A stretch of DNA of 48,784 nucleotides, from NCBI GenBank assembly GCA_022826185.1, contig JAJDVH010000207.1, forward strand, positions 1-48,784. The letters run 5' to 3'. The translations under genes and the position numbers were made by a program. The DNA is from Alphaproteobacteria bacterium. Lineage in GTDB: Bacteria; Pseudomonadota; Alphaproteobacteria; Bin95. This document shows, piece by piece, positions 1-9,142 of the stretch (positions are counted from its first letter, which is position 1; every line of letters begins with the position of its first letter). Below the pieces are notes generated by a model. That model had not been told where the DNA came from. It did not search any database and worked only from the letters and a program-made list of their open reading frames with translations.

Positions 1-116
1 GTGCAAATCGCATCGGGGTCAGGTTACACTCTGTACGCATCGGGGCGCTCCTCTGCAACAGGACAAGTCTTTGAAGCAGAAGTACTTTCTCACATGCAGA
101 GCCCCGATGCACCTAC

Positions 117-136
117 ACCCGGTGAGAAATCCGGGT
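117..136. repeat. Short stem-loop at the left end of the window
   Basis: ACCCGG and CCGGGT form a perfect 6-bp stem around an 8-nt loop. There is no U-tract, so it is at most a weak terminator for the leftward regulator gene. The 9-mer GCATCGGGG also occurs at 10-18, 37-45 and inverted at 102-110. No gene is supported in 1-201. Confidence 0.3.
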
Positions 137-201
137 TAGGAGCGGCCGACTTGAGGGATGCAGGGGATGCTGTCCGCGGGGTGCGTGCGCCGGCAGAGCG
201 G

Positions 202-1356
202 TCAGTACCGGCTACTCCCCAATACGGAGAGCGAGCGGACGAGCTGCACGAGCTCGACCTGGCGCGAGATGCCGTTCTTCTCGAAGATCTGCTGGAGGTG
301 CCATCGCACCGTCCCCGTGGTCCGTCCGGTCGCCGCGGCGATGTCCCGAAGCGTGCATCCTTCGGCCAGCATGATGGCCACGCGGCTTTCCGCCGCTGTG
401 AGACCGAGCGCGGACCCGATCAGTTCCGGATCGGATGTCGTGCGCGTTTCCGGCTCCACCACGAGCACGACCGCCGCCACCTCGCTTGCCCCCCGATCAG
501 GGAGGTGCTCGCCGACCGGGCTGACGTGCAGCACGAGCCGGGGAGGCAGGTCGACCGGGCGGGTGACGGTCATCGTGGCGCTCGCGCCCCGGGCGCCCGA
601 GCGCGGCAGGGCGCCCGCGAGGATGCGCTGGAGCCTGGCGTCTTCTTCCGGGATGCGGGCACGGAGCTGCCCCCTCGAGTCGCTCAGCCCCCGGCCCTTT
701 CGCAGCAGCTCCCGGGCTCGTCCGTTGGCCTCGACGATCCGGCCCCGGCGGTCGAGCTGGATGATCCCGCAGCGGGTGTTCTCGAGCAGCCCCGCCATCG
801 TCGCGCCGAGCGCCTGTGCGCTGACCAGCGCGAGGCGGACCCGCACATACTGCCGGATGTGGGGGAGGATCCGCGCCACGGTCTCCACCCGCTCCGAGGA
901 CCAGCCGTCATGGTCGACCGGATCCGCCGCCGTCCAGATGATCCGCGAGCCGCTCGGACCGTCCATCCGTGCGTGCAGGCAGTTCGCGGTGTCCGAACGC
1001 GCGAGCATCTCGTTGTAAGCGATCGAGGTTATTTTCTCGTCGTCGGTGTACAGATCGTCGATGCTGACGATGCGGCTGTCCAGAAGCCGCCTCAGCCGGG
1101 GGCCGCGCTCGTCAATGTGGTGGTAGATGCGGAAATACTCGTCCTCGAACTCCTCGCGGCGCTCGCCGCGATAGCAGCAGCGGGCGAAATAGACCGCGAG
1201 GTCGGTCCCGAGCCCTCCTTCGCCCGAGACGAGGATGTTTCCCCGGCTTTCGCAGAGTTCGTCCACGAGAGCTGACGCCGCGGGCCACTTCGCGTCGTCG
1301 AGCATCGCGTCGTGAAGCGATGCGAGGAGCCCGTCGAAAAGGTCCTGCCGGCTCAC
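202..1356 (-). CDS. LuxR-type helix-turn-helix transcriptional regulator with a central PAS-like region
   Basis: This is a predicted cytoplasmic DNA-binding regulator. The last 66 residues (about 319-384) form a GerE/LuxR helix-turn-helix: LTAAESRVAIMLAEG, then DIAAATGRTTGTVRWHLQQI. The middle has a PAS-like stretch (CGIIQLDRRGRIVEANGRA), and there is no receiver domain. I prefer the GTG at 1356, with a GGAG about 10 bases upstream, because conserved-looking sequence (SRQDLFDGLLASLHDAMLDD) starts there; the ATG at 1461 adds 35 basic, low-complexity residues. It lies at the left edge of the exporter cluster, divergent from it. A copy of the island-wide GGTAT motif sits upstream at 1471-1481. 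The inference that it controls the exporter and secreted-protein genes rests on position only. Its ligand is unknown. Confidence 0.85.
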   Translation of the reverse strand: MSRQDLFDGLLASLHDAMLDDAKWPAASALVDELCESRGNILVSGEGGLGTDLAVYFARCCYRGERREEFEDEYFRIYHHIDERGPRLRRLLDSRIVSIDDLYTDDEKITSIAYNEMLARSDTANCLHARMDGPSGSRIIWTAADPVDHDGWSSERVETVARILPHIRQYVRVRLALVSAQALGATMAGLLENTRCGIIQLDRRGRIVEANGRARELLRKGRGLSDSRGQLRARIPEEDARLQRILAGALPRSGARGASATMTVTRPVDLPPRLVLHVSPVGEHLPDRGASEVAAVVLVVEPETRTTSDPELIGSALGLTAAESRVAIMLAEGCTLRDIAAATGRTTGTVRWHLQQIFEKNGISRQVELVQLVRSLSVLGSSRY

Positions 1357-1470
1357 CGCGCGTGCGCTCCGGCAAGTCCCCGCGGCCCGATGCCGTCCAT
1401 GCGGAACGGCCTTCTTCGGACGTTTCCCATGGTCAGATATCGGTCCTCTCCGGTCGGGCATGGCCGTCGG

Positions 1471-1481
1471 GCGTTTATACC
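1471..1481 (-). promoter_or_regulatory. GGTAT-family motif upstream of the LuxR-type gene
   Basis: On the minus strand this reads GGTATAAACGC, preceded by GTAAA. It is one base shorter than the copy at 2177-2189 (GGTATAAAACGCC) and lies about 115 bp upstream of the preferred start of the regulator gene, which would allow autoregulation. Confidence 0.4.
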
Positions 1482-1918
1482 TTTACCCGGGCGGGCCGGC
1501 GACGGCGCACATGCCGGGAGGCCGGGACCGGGGATGGATGACGGCTGTCGGGCGGACGCCGAAGCGCCGTCTGGCCGGCGTCCCGGCGGCGACCCGGGCG
1601 AATTCCGCCCCGACGATGCCGGCGCCGGCGAATCGGAACCACAAGCGGGCGTGGACCGGCCGAGGCGCGCAGGGCAATCCGTAGTCTGACGCGAGCAGGC
1701 CGCAGTCTCTTCCTGCCGGTGACGGGTTCTCCACGTCCTTCCGGTACGGAAAACGCCTCCCTGCCGTGCACGACGGCTCTTGGCAAAGATAACCGCGTCC
1801 CCGCGCAACTGGGGAATTCCCCGCTCGCCGGGGCTTTGCCTCGGCAACCGGATCGCTCGTTCCCCGCGCGGTGTGTGCATTCAGGCAGCATGGCCAAGCG
1901 TCTGCAGCCCAGTCAAGA

Positions 1919-1931
1919 GGTATAAAATGCC
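1919..1931 (+). promoter_or_regulatory. GGTAT-family motif
   Basis: The sequence is GGTATAAAATGCC, preceded by AAGA. It also forms GAGG-6 nt-ATG, followed by a 9-codon frame (MPSLLRGLA, then TGA). It could therefore be a tiny leader ORF start instead of, or as well as, an operator. Confidence 0.45.
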
Positions 1932-2176
1932 TTCTTTACTTCGAGGACTGGCGTGACGGCAGGGCTGCGGGGTTCGAACGACGGGAAGCAGATCGTCGGG
2001 ATATCGGGGTGTTCGAGAGGATTCGGATGGGCGCCGGGAAGGCAACGCGCCGGTGAACCCGGCGGGGGCCGCACGCCCCTCCGGGTTTCATGACGAAGCG
2101 GAGCGGGAAGCTCCGGTGGTATTGCGGAAGGGCTCGGTTCCCATCTGCGGGGCAAGCGATTTAAACCTTGCATAAA

Positions 2177-2189
2177 GGTATAAAACGCC
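2177..2189 (+). promoter_or_regulatory. GGTAT-family motif upstream of the large secreted-protein gene
   Basis: The sequence is GGTATAAAACGCC, preceded by CATAAA, resembling the CATAAG context before the two perfect palindromes at 12109 and 15614. It lies about 490 bp before the ATG at 2676. Confidence 0.45.
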
Positions 2190-2204
2190 GTTTCATGTCC
2201 TTGA

Positions 2205-2240
2205 ATGGCTGTGCCGGAAGGGGTGCGGAGCTTGAGGGAC
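2205..2240 (+). repeat. Dispersed 36-bp repeat, copy 1 (inverted copy at 14981-15016)
   Basis: The core GGCTGTGCCGGAAGG continues to CGGAGCTTGAGGGAC. The complement of this whole stretch recurs at 14981-15016 with about four mismatches. The two copies are inverted with respect to each other and enclose the exporter cluster, and each is next to a GGTAT-family motif. Confidence 0.75.
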
Positions 2241-2675
2241 AAGGAACGACTTGGCGGTATTCCGTTCGATGGTGGCGGGGCGATGGGCGGTCAGGGCAAT
2301 GTCCGGGCGGCGCAGCGGACCTCTTCCGTCGGAACGGTATCCTCCGGCCAGGGAGCCCCTTCGGCGCCGGTGACCGGGCAGAGGCGGCATGAGCGACGAA
2401 GCCCGCCTGAGTGGTGGAGGGCGCCCTTGGGGGGCGTCCTGCATTGGGGCGGGGTCATTTTGGGGGCGCCGGGCCCTTCGAGGCGGACGACGGCATCGAG
2501 TGGAGGAAACGGGAACGCAAGCGTCCGGAAGGCGCGGGGCGCTGTCTCTGAAGACGGGACATCGCCCCGGGTTTGCGGACGGCTGCGGCCCCCGGGCGCG
2601 CGGCCGGCGAGACCGCCGGACCGGGGGTTCGGGAACACATGGGCGGACGCCGCCCGTTTCAGAGGAGAGACTCCG

Positions 2676-3959
2676 ATGACATCGATCCGAACGACGTCCA
2701 ACACAACCCAAGATGGCAGCGCGCAGGTGCTCGCCGAGACAGGAACCAGTGCCATGAAGACAGGATTGATCGCCGCAGTTCTGGCGGTGTTTCTCGCGGT
2801 CGGGATCGGTTCGGATCGCGCAAATGCGCACGAGAACGAAGGACTCTTCCAGCAGCTCACTGGTGATGGTGGTGGATGCGACTCCAACTTCCGGGTAACC
2901 ACTGCGAGCGCGACCTGCATGACTTCAGGCTGGAGTCATATGGGTATCCCGCCCTATTGGTCGATTTGGGCAAAGAATGGATGCTCTGACTACGGGGATA
3001 TAGAAGCCCATGTAGACGTTCCCAATGAGGCAGACGAGCATATTCACGCGGACGAAAGCGAGAAAGCATACGCTTACTCGACGAACGAGCCGCGCAGCGT
3101 AAAGTGCTGCGTGAACAAGTCGGACCTCTGCTACAGGGACCAGGTGGAGAAAGTCACGTCCGGCGACAACGAAGGCAAGATCCGGTTCCTTAGGATCTCA
3201 GAAAGCAATACCAGGCTTGTAAGTTATGAAGATGTAAGCACGCATCAGGCGCGCTACGACTTTTGCCAGACGAACCCGAATTACGTCTATTGCAAGGTGA
3301 ACCCGGACGGCGACGCGCTCTATCCGCCCGCTACACCGCCGTCGGAAATGACACTGTCAGAGCTTCGGTCGCGGCCCTGTGGCGGGGAAGGCCAACCGGC
3401 TTGCAGCTGCGGCGACCATATCTGCGACAGGTTCGATTGCGAATGGAACTTCAATCAGAGTTCTGCCTCGGACACGTGCTATAGCACCACAAGCAATTCC
3501 GATGGCCTTGGCGCCCCGGGCTTTGAGCGCGGAGTCAACACGCACTGGTGCAGAGTGAGGGACGTCTCGTGCAGGATTGGCTATAAGCCGTCGACCACGG
3601 GCCCCGGTGGTTCGATCATTTGGAAAAGCAACTCTTCTGTTACCTCTGGCTACACCTGGGAGTTCAGGCGGCTGAAGAATTGCGCGGGCACACTTCCGAA
3701 CCCGCATACGGACGCCTGCAATGAGACTACTCTTATTGGCTGCGGGACTGCCAAGACAAACTTTCCAACAGATGTCACCACGTCGTGTACCGTCACCAAC
3801 ACCCAAATCTCCTGGGTTAACGGCCAATGGTGCAAGTATACGGCGAACTGCAACGACGGCACCACAGGGCCTCTCAATACTACCACCATCCATATCCACC
3901 CGTTGCGTGTGGGTGACCTCAAGAATTGCAGCGGCGTCCTGAAACATAAAACCTGCTGA
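2676..3959 (+). CDS. Large cysteine-rich secreted protein with a duplicated C-terminal module
   Basis: This is a 427-aa predicted exported protein of unknown function. The start is set by a strong ribosome-binding site (AGGAGAG at 2663-2669, 6 bases before ATG 2676). A hydrophobic signal segment (MKTGLIAAVLAVFLAVGIGS, residues 27-46) ends near DRANA; an ATG at 2754 would give a classical signal peptide directly. Cysteines are abundant, including CC at 144-145 followed by C at 152. The motif WC-x5-C followed by LKNC-x-G occurs twice (291-336 and 386-418), an internal duplication. Cysteine spacing (C81, C103, C144, C145, C152 and a C-terminal C-x8-C) matches the N-terminal region of the autotransporter at 20863-23406. 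It lies directly upstream of the TolC gene and four genes before a DsbA-like gene, so it may be an export substrate that needs disulfides. That role is inferred. Confidence 0.8.
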   Translation: MTSIRTTSNTTQDGSAQVLAETGTSAMKTGLIAAVLAVFLAVGIGSDRANAHENEGLFQQLTGDGGGCDSNFRVTTASATCMTSGWSHMGIPPYWSIWAKNGCSDYGDIEAHVDVPNEADEHIHADESEKAYAYSTNEPRSVKCCVNKSDLCYRDQVEKVTSGDNEGKIRFLRISESNTRLVSYEDVSTHQARYDFCQTNPNYVYCKVNPDGDALYPPATPPSEMTLSELRSRPCGGEGQPACSCGDHICDRFDCEWNFNQSSASDTCYSTTSNSDGLGAPGFERGVNTHWCRVRDVSCRIGYKPSTTGPGGSIIWKSNSSVTSGYTWEFRRLKNCAGTLPNPHTDACNETTLIGCGTAKTNFPTDVTTSCTVTNTQISWVNGQWCKYTANCNDGTTGPLNTTTIHIHPLRVGDLKNCSGVLKHKTC

Positions 3960-4027
3960 TCGAAAGTCCGTTGTGATTGAGGCAAACATCCTTGCAGGGC
4001 GAGAACAGCACGTGGCGAAGAACGGGC

Positions 4028-5434
4028 ATGCGGCATACGGGAAAAAGCGCGTCGAGCTGTCTCGTCGCCGCATGCTTCGCGCTGGCCTGTCTTGCAGGGC
4101 CGTCTCAGGCGCAAACCGAAAGGCAGGCCCTTCTCGACCTCTCGCTTGAGGAGGCGGTCCGGCTGGCGCTGACGGGGAGCCGATCGGCGATCCAGGCGCG
4201 GCTCGGGCGCGAGGAGCAGCTTCTCTCCCTCGACGCGGCGGAGGAGCGCTACGATCCGAAGGCCGGCGTGACCCTCGGGACGAATGCTGCCAGTCGGGGA
4301 GACGAGACGGCGGACCTGTCGATCGGGCCGAGCCTGCGGGTGCCGACCGGCGGCTCGTTCCGTCTCTCCTTCCGCAAGCCGCTGGCGGGCGAGCGCGACC
4401 GGGAGGCGAGCACGACGCTCTCCTTCTCGCAGCCGCTGCTGAAGGGCTTCGGGCCGGAGCTTGACACGCAACCGCTCCGCCGGGCGCGGCTGCAGGAGCA
4501 GATCAACCGCCGCGCCTTCCGGGACAGCGCGGCCGGTATCGTGGACGGGGCCGTCTCCGCCTATCGCGGCGTGCTGCGTGCGGGGCAGCGGGTGGTCATC
4601 GCGCGCGAGGCACTGGAGCGGGCTCGGGAGCAGCTCCGGATCAACCGCACGCTGGTCGAGGCCGGACGGATGGCGCCGCAGGACCTTGTGCAGACCGAAG
4701 CCGACGTCGCGAACAAGGAATATGCGCTGACCGACGCCGAGAACGCCCTGGATACGGCCAATTCCGGCCTCGTCAACACGCTCGACCTTGAAGAGGGGGT
4801 CAGCATCCGGCCGCAGGCGGAGCCGCCCATCGAGCCCGAGCAGCCGGACCTTGGGGAGAGCATGGAGACGGCGTTTGCGCAGCGGACGGACTGGCTGAGG
4901 GCCGAGACCGGCATGGAACTGGCGCTCATGGGCCTTCGGAGGGCGGAGAACGCGCTCCTGCCGGACCTCTCGCTGAGCGTGCAGGCGGCGCATCGCAGCG
5001 GACGCGACCGCACGGACTGGTCGGGCGGGCTCAACCTGACGGTGCAGCTGCAGGACGACGAGCCCCGCCGGGCGCTGACGCGCGCACGGAACAGCCTTCG
5101 CCGGGCGGAAATGAACCTCGCCGAGCGGCGCCAGTCGATCCGTATCCAGGTGCGCCGGGCGGTCCACAATGTGGCGGTGGCGCTGCGTCAGATCGAGCTC
5201 TCCCGCCAGGCGCGGGAGCTGGCGGAGCGGAAGCTCGACGTGGAGCGGCGCAAGCTGCAGCAGGGCCTCTCCTCCGCCTTCCAGCTCGGCCGTTTCGAGG
5301 ACGACCTCGTGGCGGCGCAGAGGCGTGAACTGGACGCGGTGGCGCACTACCGGGATTCGCTTGCCGGGCTCGACCGGACGCTCGGCACGACGCTCGACCG
5401 TTGGGGGATCGGCGTGGAGCAGGTGGGGCGGTGA
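4028..5434 (+). CDS. TolC-like outer-membrane efflux protein
   Basis: This 468-aa outer-membrane channel of a tripartite exporter would form a trimeric duct joined to a membrane fusion protein. From ATG 4028 there is a signal peptide (SSCLVAACFALACLAGPSQA). Two long helical halves follow, rich in Arg, Glu, Ala and Leu, as in the two OEP repeats (for example LDLSLEEAVRLALTGS and AERKLDVERRKLQQG). The phrase LSFSQPLLKGFG is typical of the family. A TTG at 3977 would add 17 unlikely residues. The stop codon overlaps the GTG of the next gene (GTGA), so the two are probably translationally coupled. Length and domain order are normal for the family. Confidence 0.88.
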   Translation: MRHTGKSASSCLVAACFALACLAGPSQAQTERQALLDLSLEEAVRLALTGSRSAIQARLGREEQLLSLDAAEERYDPKAGVTLGTNAASRGDETADLSIGPSLRVPTGGSFRLSFRKPLAGERDREASTTLSFSQPLLKGFGPELDTQPLRRARLQEQINRRAFRDSAAGIVDGAVSAYRGVLRAGQRVVIAREALERAREQLRINRTLVEAGRMAPQDLVQTEADVANKEYALTDAENALDTANSGLVNTLDLEEGVSIRPQAEPPIEPEQPDLGESMETAFAQRTDWLRAETGMELALMGLRRAENALLPDLSLSVQAAHRSGRDRTDWSGGLNLTVQLQDDEPRRALTRARNSLRRAEMNLAERRQSIRIQVRRAVHNVAVALRQIELSRQARELAERKLDVERRKLQQGLSSAFQLGRFEDDLVAAQRRELDAVAHYRDSLAGLDRTLGTTLDRWGIGVEQVGR

Positions 5435-7185
5435 CCGGGCCCGACATCCACCGCGAGGTGCTGGAGAACCTCGAGGACGGGGTGCTCGTGGTCGGCCTTG
5501 GCGGGCGGATCGAGACGCTCAACCCGGCGGCGGAGCGCATTCTTGGCCTGGAGGCGGGTGAGGCGGCGGGCCGGGGCTTTGCCGAGCTGTTCATCCTGCG
5601 CGAGGGCTTCGACGACTTCACCCAGCTCGTGATCGATGCGACGACCGGCGAAGCCGGCGCGCAGCGCCACGTGGTCGAGGTACAGAGCATCGGCGGGGCA
5701 CGCGCGCTTTCGGTCGCCACCTCCTATCTCAGAAGGCCGGGCGCTGACGGCTCGTCGGAGGCGGTGGCGGCGATCGCGGTGTTCAGCGACATCACCGAGC
5801 TGCGCGAGCTCCGGGAGACGGAGCTCCGGCTGGCGAAGGAGGCGGAGGCGCAGCATCACCGCCTGCAGGACGCCTACCGGGAGATCGAGGATCGCAATGC
5901 GGCGCTGGCCTCCGCGCTGCGCAAGGTGCGGGTGGTGCAGGGTCTCGGCATGGCGCTGGCGGTGGGGCTGTTCGTCGCCGCCGGTTTCTGGACCACGCAC
6001 TCGCTCGACCTGTTCGAAGGGACGACGGCGGAAGCGGCTGCCGTGCCGGCCGGGGACGGGACCCGGGTGACCGTCCGGCCGCGGCGGGTCAGGGACGGCA
6101 TAACGCTCCGGGGAACGCTTGCGCCCTGGCGGGTCGTGACCGTACGCAGCCCGATCGATGCAGACATTGTGGCGATGCATTTCCGGACGGGGCAGGAAGT
6201 CGCGAAGGGGGACGTGCTGCTGGAGCTGGATCTTGTCCGGGCCAAGCAGAAATACGCAGTGGCGCGCGCGCGGCAGGCGGAGGCGCTGAAACGCGTCCGG
6301 TCCCTTGAGGACTGGGAGAACAGCCCGGAGATGGTGGCGGCCCGGCGGAGCTTCACCAAGACGCGGCTGGCAATGGAAGGCGAACGCAGGAAGATCAACA
6401 AGAGCCGCTTTCTTTTCGAGGAAGGGCTGATCTCGACCTCCGATCACGAGGACGCAGAACGGCAATTCAGGGGCCAAGAACTCGACTTCGCCGCGGCGGA
6501 GGAGGAGTTCGCCGCCATCCGCGCCCAGGCCAGCGAAGAGGCGCTGGAAGATGCTCGGCTGGCCCTGGAAGCCGCGCGCACCGAATTCCGCGCGGCGGCG
6601 GAGGCGCTCCGGCAGGACGCGGTACGCGCACCGATCGCGGGTGTCGTGCTGCCTGCAACCCGGGCCGGCAGGGAGATGACGGCCATCAATTCGGTGCAGA
6701 GGGGACAGGAGTTGCTCGGGATCGGCGATTTCTCCCGCATGGCGGCTTCGGTCAAGGTGGACGAATCGGATGTGGTAAGTCTCCGGGCCGGTCAGGATGT
6801 CACGGTCACGGGCAACGCCTTCCAGGGGCTCAGGCTCAAGGGCGAGGTGACCTATGTCTCCTCGCAGGCGAACGCCGGATCGGGCGGCATTCCGAAATTC
6901 GACATGAGGGTCACGCTCGACCCGGTCGGGCCGACGGTGGCGGCGCGGCTGCGCTCCGGCATGTCGGCCCGTCTCCGGATCGTGACCTACGACAACCCCG
7001 CGGCCTTGTCCGTGCCGCTGGCCGCGGTGATCAGCAACAACCATGTGCATGTCCTTCGCGTGATCGACCCGGAAACCGGCGACATCGAGAAGCGCCGGGT
7101 CGAGATCGGACCGACCGCAAGAGAGTCGGTCGAAATCCGCGCGGGCCTCAAGCCGGGCGAAACCGTTCTGGTGCCGGGCGGCTGA
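5431..7185 (+). CDS. PAS sensor fused to a HlyD/MacA-type membrane fusion protein (copy 1)
   Basis: This 584-aa inner-membrane protein has an unusual domain order. A cytoplasmic PAS domain covers residues about 8-125 (GVLVVGLGGRIETLNPAAER to AIAVFSDITELREL). A charged coiled coil spans 126-165 and one transmembrane helix lies at about 170-187 (GLGMALAVGLFVAAGFW). A periplasmic MacA/HlyD adaptor follows: lipoyl half near 205-240, a long helical hairpin, second half near DAVRAPIAGVVLPATRAG, then beta-barrel and membrane-proximal domains ending KPGETVLVPGG. The GTG at 5431 overlaps the TolC stop. The family links inner-membrane ABC permeases to TolC. The PAS part suggests that a cytoplasmic signal gates or assembles the pump, which is my inference. 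A paralogue with the same architecture lies at 13013-14785. Confidence 0.87.
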   Translation: MTGPDIHREVLENLEDGVLVVGLGGRIETLNPAAERILGLEAGEAAGRGFAELFILREGFDDFTQLVIDATTGEAGAQRHVVEVQSIGGARALSVATSYLRRPGADGSSEAVAAIAVFSDITELRELRETELRLAKEAEAQHHRLQDAYREIEDRNAALASALRKVRVVQGLGMALAVGLFVAAGFWTTHSLDLFEGTTAEAAAVPAGDGTRVTVRPRRVRDGITLRGTLAPWRVVTVRSPIDADIVAMHFRTGQEVAKGDVLLELDLVRAKQKYAVARARQAEALKRVRSLEDWENSPEMVAARRSFTKTRLAMEGERRKINKSRFLFEEGLISTSDHEDAERQFRGQELDFAAAEEEFAAIRAQASEEALEDARLALEAARTEFRAAAEALRQDAVRAPIAGVVLPATRAGREMTAINSVQRGQELLGIGDFSRMAASVKVDESDVVSLRAGQDVTVTGNAFQGLRLKGEVTYVSSQANAGSGGIPKFDMRVTLDPVGPTVAARLRSGMSARLRIVTYDNPAALSVPLAAVISNNHVHVLRVIDPETGDIEKRRVEIGPTARESVEIRAGLKPGETVLVPGG

Positions 7186-7194
7186 GCGCGCGCG

Positions 7195-7893
7195 ATGCTG
7201 GAACTCGCCGACATCCGCAAGAGCTACCGGTTGGGGCCGGTGGAGGTCGAGGTGCTGAAGGGCATCGACCTCCGTGTGGATGCGGGCGACCTCATGTCGA
7301 TCATGGGGCCGTCGGGCAGCGGCAAGTCCACCCTGATGAACATACTGGGCCTGCTGGGCCGACCGACCTCCGGCTCCTACCGCCTCGGCGGGCGCGACGT
7401 CTCGACCATGAGCGACCGGGAGCTTTCCGCCTTCCGCAACGAGCATATCGGCTTCGTGTTCCAGTCCTTCAACCTGCTGGGGCACCTGACGGCGCTGGAG
7501 AATGTCGCCCTGCCGCTGACCTATCGCGGCATGGGCCGGCGGCAGGCGGGCCGCAGGGCGGAGGAGATACTGGAGAAGGTCGCCATGGGCGACCGTCTGG
7601 ACCACAGGCCGGACCAGCTCTCGGGCGGACAGAAGCAGCGCGTGGCGATCGCGCGCGCCCTGGCGGGGACGCCGTCGGTCGTGCTGGCGGATGAACCGAC
7701 CGGCGCGCTCGACTCCAACACGGCCGATGAGGTGATGCAATTGCTGATCCGCCTCAACCGGGATGAGGGGGTCGCCGTGGTCATCATCACCCACGATCCC
7801 GTCGTCTCCCTGCTGTGCCGGCGCCAGTCGCTGATCCGCGACGGCATGCTTCTCGACGGGAGCGCAGAAATGGCGGAAAGCGGCGCGCCGTGA
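7195..7893 (+). CDS. MacB/LolD-type ABC transporter ATP-binding protein
   Basis: This 232-aa cytoplasmic ATPase should power the neighbouring MacB-like permeases. All motifs are present: Walker A GPSGSGKST, Q-loop FVFQSFNLLGHLTALENV, signature LSGGQKQRVAIARALAG, Walker B VVLADEPTGALD, and H-loop VVIITHDP. It belongs to the MacB/LolD/FtsE clade by its SFNLLGHLTALENVALPL segment and by its position. It is the only ATPase gene in the cluster although there are two permease genes. Its TGA overlaps the GTG of the permease gene by GTGA. In canonical MacB the ATPase and permease are one polypeptide; here they are split. Confidence 0.93.
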   Translation: MLELADIRKSYRLGPVEVEVLKGIDLRVDAGDLMSIMGPSGSGKSTLMNILGLLGRPTSGSYRLGGRDVSTMSDRELSAFRNEHIGFVFQSFNLLGHLTALENVALPLTYRGMGRRQAGRRAEEILEKVAMGDRLDHRPDQLSGGQKQRVAIARALAGTPSVVLADEPTGALDSNTADEVMQLLIRLNRDEGVAVVIITHDPVVSLLCRRQSLIRDGMLLDGSAEMAESGAP

Positions 7894-9083
7894 AGCATAC
7901 GAGCGCCGTGTTCGTCGACAGCCTGCGCGAGGCATTGCGCTGCCTCCTGCGCGCCCGGCTGCGGAGCATGCTCGGCATTGTCGGCATCGGCATCGCCTCG
8001 GTGATCGCCATGGTCTCGGCCGGAGAGATCGCGAAAGCCGAGGCGCGCAGGCAGTTCGAGGCGCTGGGTACGGACATCGTCACGGTGCGGGTAGCGGGCG
8101 GCAATCGCAGCGCGAAGATGCAGCTCGACGACGCGCTCGCGCTCGCCGGATCACTGCCGGAAATCTCCGCGGCGTCTCCCGTCGTTACCGGCGCCGCGGG
8201 CTTTCTCCATGCCGGCCGGTCCGTCGGCAGCGGATCCATGACGGGGGTCACGGAGGCGTATGCCGACCTCGCCAAGCTCGAGGTGGCCCGTGGGAGATTC
8301 CTGTCGGACCTCGATGCCGGCCGGTTCTGGTGCGTCGTCGGCGCCAAGGTCGCCGACGCGATCCGCAAGGCCGGAACGCTCGACCCGCTGGCGGCCGAGC
8401 TGGAGATCGGAGGGCATTTCTACCGCGTGGTCGGCGTGCTTGAAAGGCGGGAGGAGGCCTACGGTTCTCCCCTGAACGTCAGAGCCGACGAGGCTGTGTT
8501 TGTGCCCGTCGCAACCGCCTGGCGGGTGACCCGTAATGCCAGAATCGAGACCATCATCGCCCGCGCCGCACCCGGCGTTCACCACGAGGATGCGGCGACG
8601 GCAGTTGCGGCCTGGTTCAAGAAGCGCACACCGCGGGTTGGACTCAAGGCCGTCAGCGCCAAGCAGCTTATCGCCCAGATGGAGGCGCAGCTCGGCGTGA
8701 TGACCCTACTGCTGGGCGCCATCGGCTCCATCAGCCTCATCGTCGGCGGCATCGGGGTCATGAACGTCATGCTGATCTCGGTGAGCGAGCGCCGACGGGA
8801 GATCGGCGTGCGCCGGGCGCTGGGGGCGAGCCGTGGCGACATAAGGCGCCAGTTCCTGATCGAGTCCGTTATCCTCACGCTCACCGGCGGCCTGGTCGGG
8901 CTTGCGGTCGGCAGCGCCGCCACGTGGGGCATCTGCGACTATTCGGGCTGGGAGTTCTTCGTCTCGACGCTCTCCGTGGTCATCGGGCTCGGCGTCTCCT
9001 CGGCGGTCGGCGTGTTTTTCGGCCTCCAGCCCGCCCACCAGGCCTCCCGCCTCGATCCCATCGTCGCCCTCCAGGGGGAATGA
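7890..9083 (+). CDS. MacB-type (FtsX-fold) ABC permease, copy 1
   Basis: This 397-aa inner-membrane permease has an N-terminal helix at about 28-46 (LGIVGIGIASVIAMVSAG), a large periplasmic MacB-PCD-like domain, and three C-terminal helices. The family signature GGIGVMNVMLISVSERRREI and GVRRALGAS is present. The start is the GTG at 7890 overlapping the ATPase stop; an ORF from 7815 is open but reads inside the ATPase gene. MacB permeases work by mechanotransmission, coupling ATP hydrolysis to periplasmic movements that drive TolC export. A cysteine in the phrase ATWGICDYSGW before the last helix is shared with the second permease (ATWGICHFSGW). There is no fused ATPase domain. Confidence 0.9.
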   Translation: MKHTSAVFVDSLREALRCLLRARLRSMLGIVGIGIASVIAMVSAGEIAKAEARRQFEALGTDIVTVRVAGGNRSAKMQLDDALALAGSLPEISAASPVVTGAAGFLHAGRSVGSGSMTGVTEAYADLAKLEVARGRFLSDLDAGRFWCVVGAKVADAIRKAGTLDPLAAELEIGGHFYRVVGVLERREEAYGSPLNVRADEAVFVPVATAWRVTRNARIETIIARAAPGVHHEDAATAVAAWFKKRTPRVGLKAVSAKQLIAQMEAQLGVMTLLLGAIGSISLIVGGIGVMNVMLISVSERRREIGVRRALGASRGDIRRQFLIESVILTLTGGLVGLAVGSAATWGICDYSGWEFFVSTLSVVIGLGVSSAVGVFFGLQPAHQASRLDPIVALQGE

Positions 9084-9142
9084 GACATCCGCAACCGGAC
9101 GACCGGCCCGACATCCGTCTGCCGGTATGAATAAAGGACATC

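Larger units (their letters stand above)
1357..2675. other. 1.3-kb non-coding region between the regulator and the secreted-protein gene
   Basis: I see no convincing gene here; open frames are GC-rich shadow frames. The region holds three copies of the GGTAT motif (1471-1481 reverse, 1919-1931, 2177-2189), one arm of a dispersed repeat (2205-2240), and a run of short GC hairpins around 1805-1845. A frame open from 2205 runs into the secreted-protein gene without a stop. Its composition is not coding-like and a strong ribosome-binding site lies at the internal ATG 2676, so I treat it as leader DNA. Confidence 0.6.

Noticed and set aside
1720-1860. Riboswitch in the leader before the secreted-protein gene
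   Set aside because: Only generic GC hairpins are seen. No known riboswitch core could be matched.
2205-2675. In-frame N-terminal extension of the secreted protein
   Set aside because: It has no signal peptide, is GC-rich and low in complexity, overlaps the 36-bp repeat, and a strong ribosome-binding site marks ATG 2676.
5347-7935. 862-codon frame on the minus strand opposite the adaptor and ATPase genes
   Set aside because: It is a shadow frame typical of GC-rich DNA. The plus-strand genes have clear family motifs throughout.
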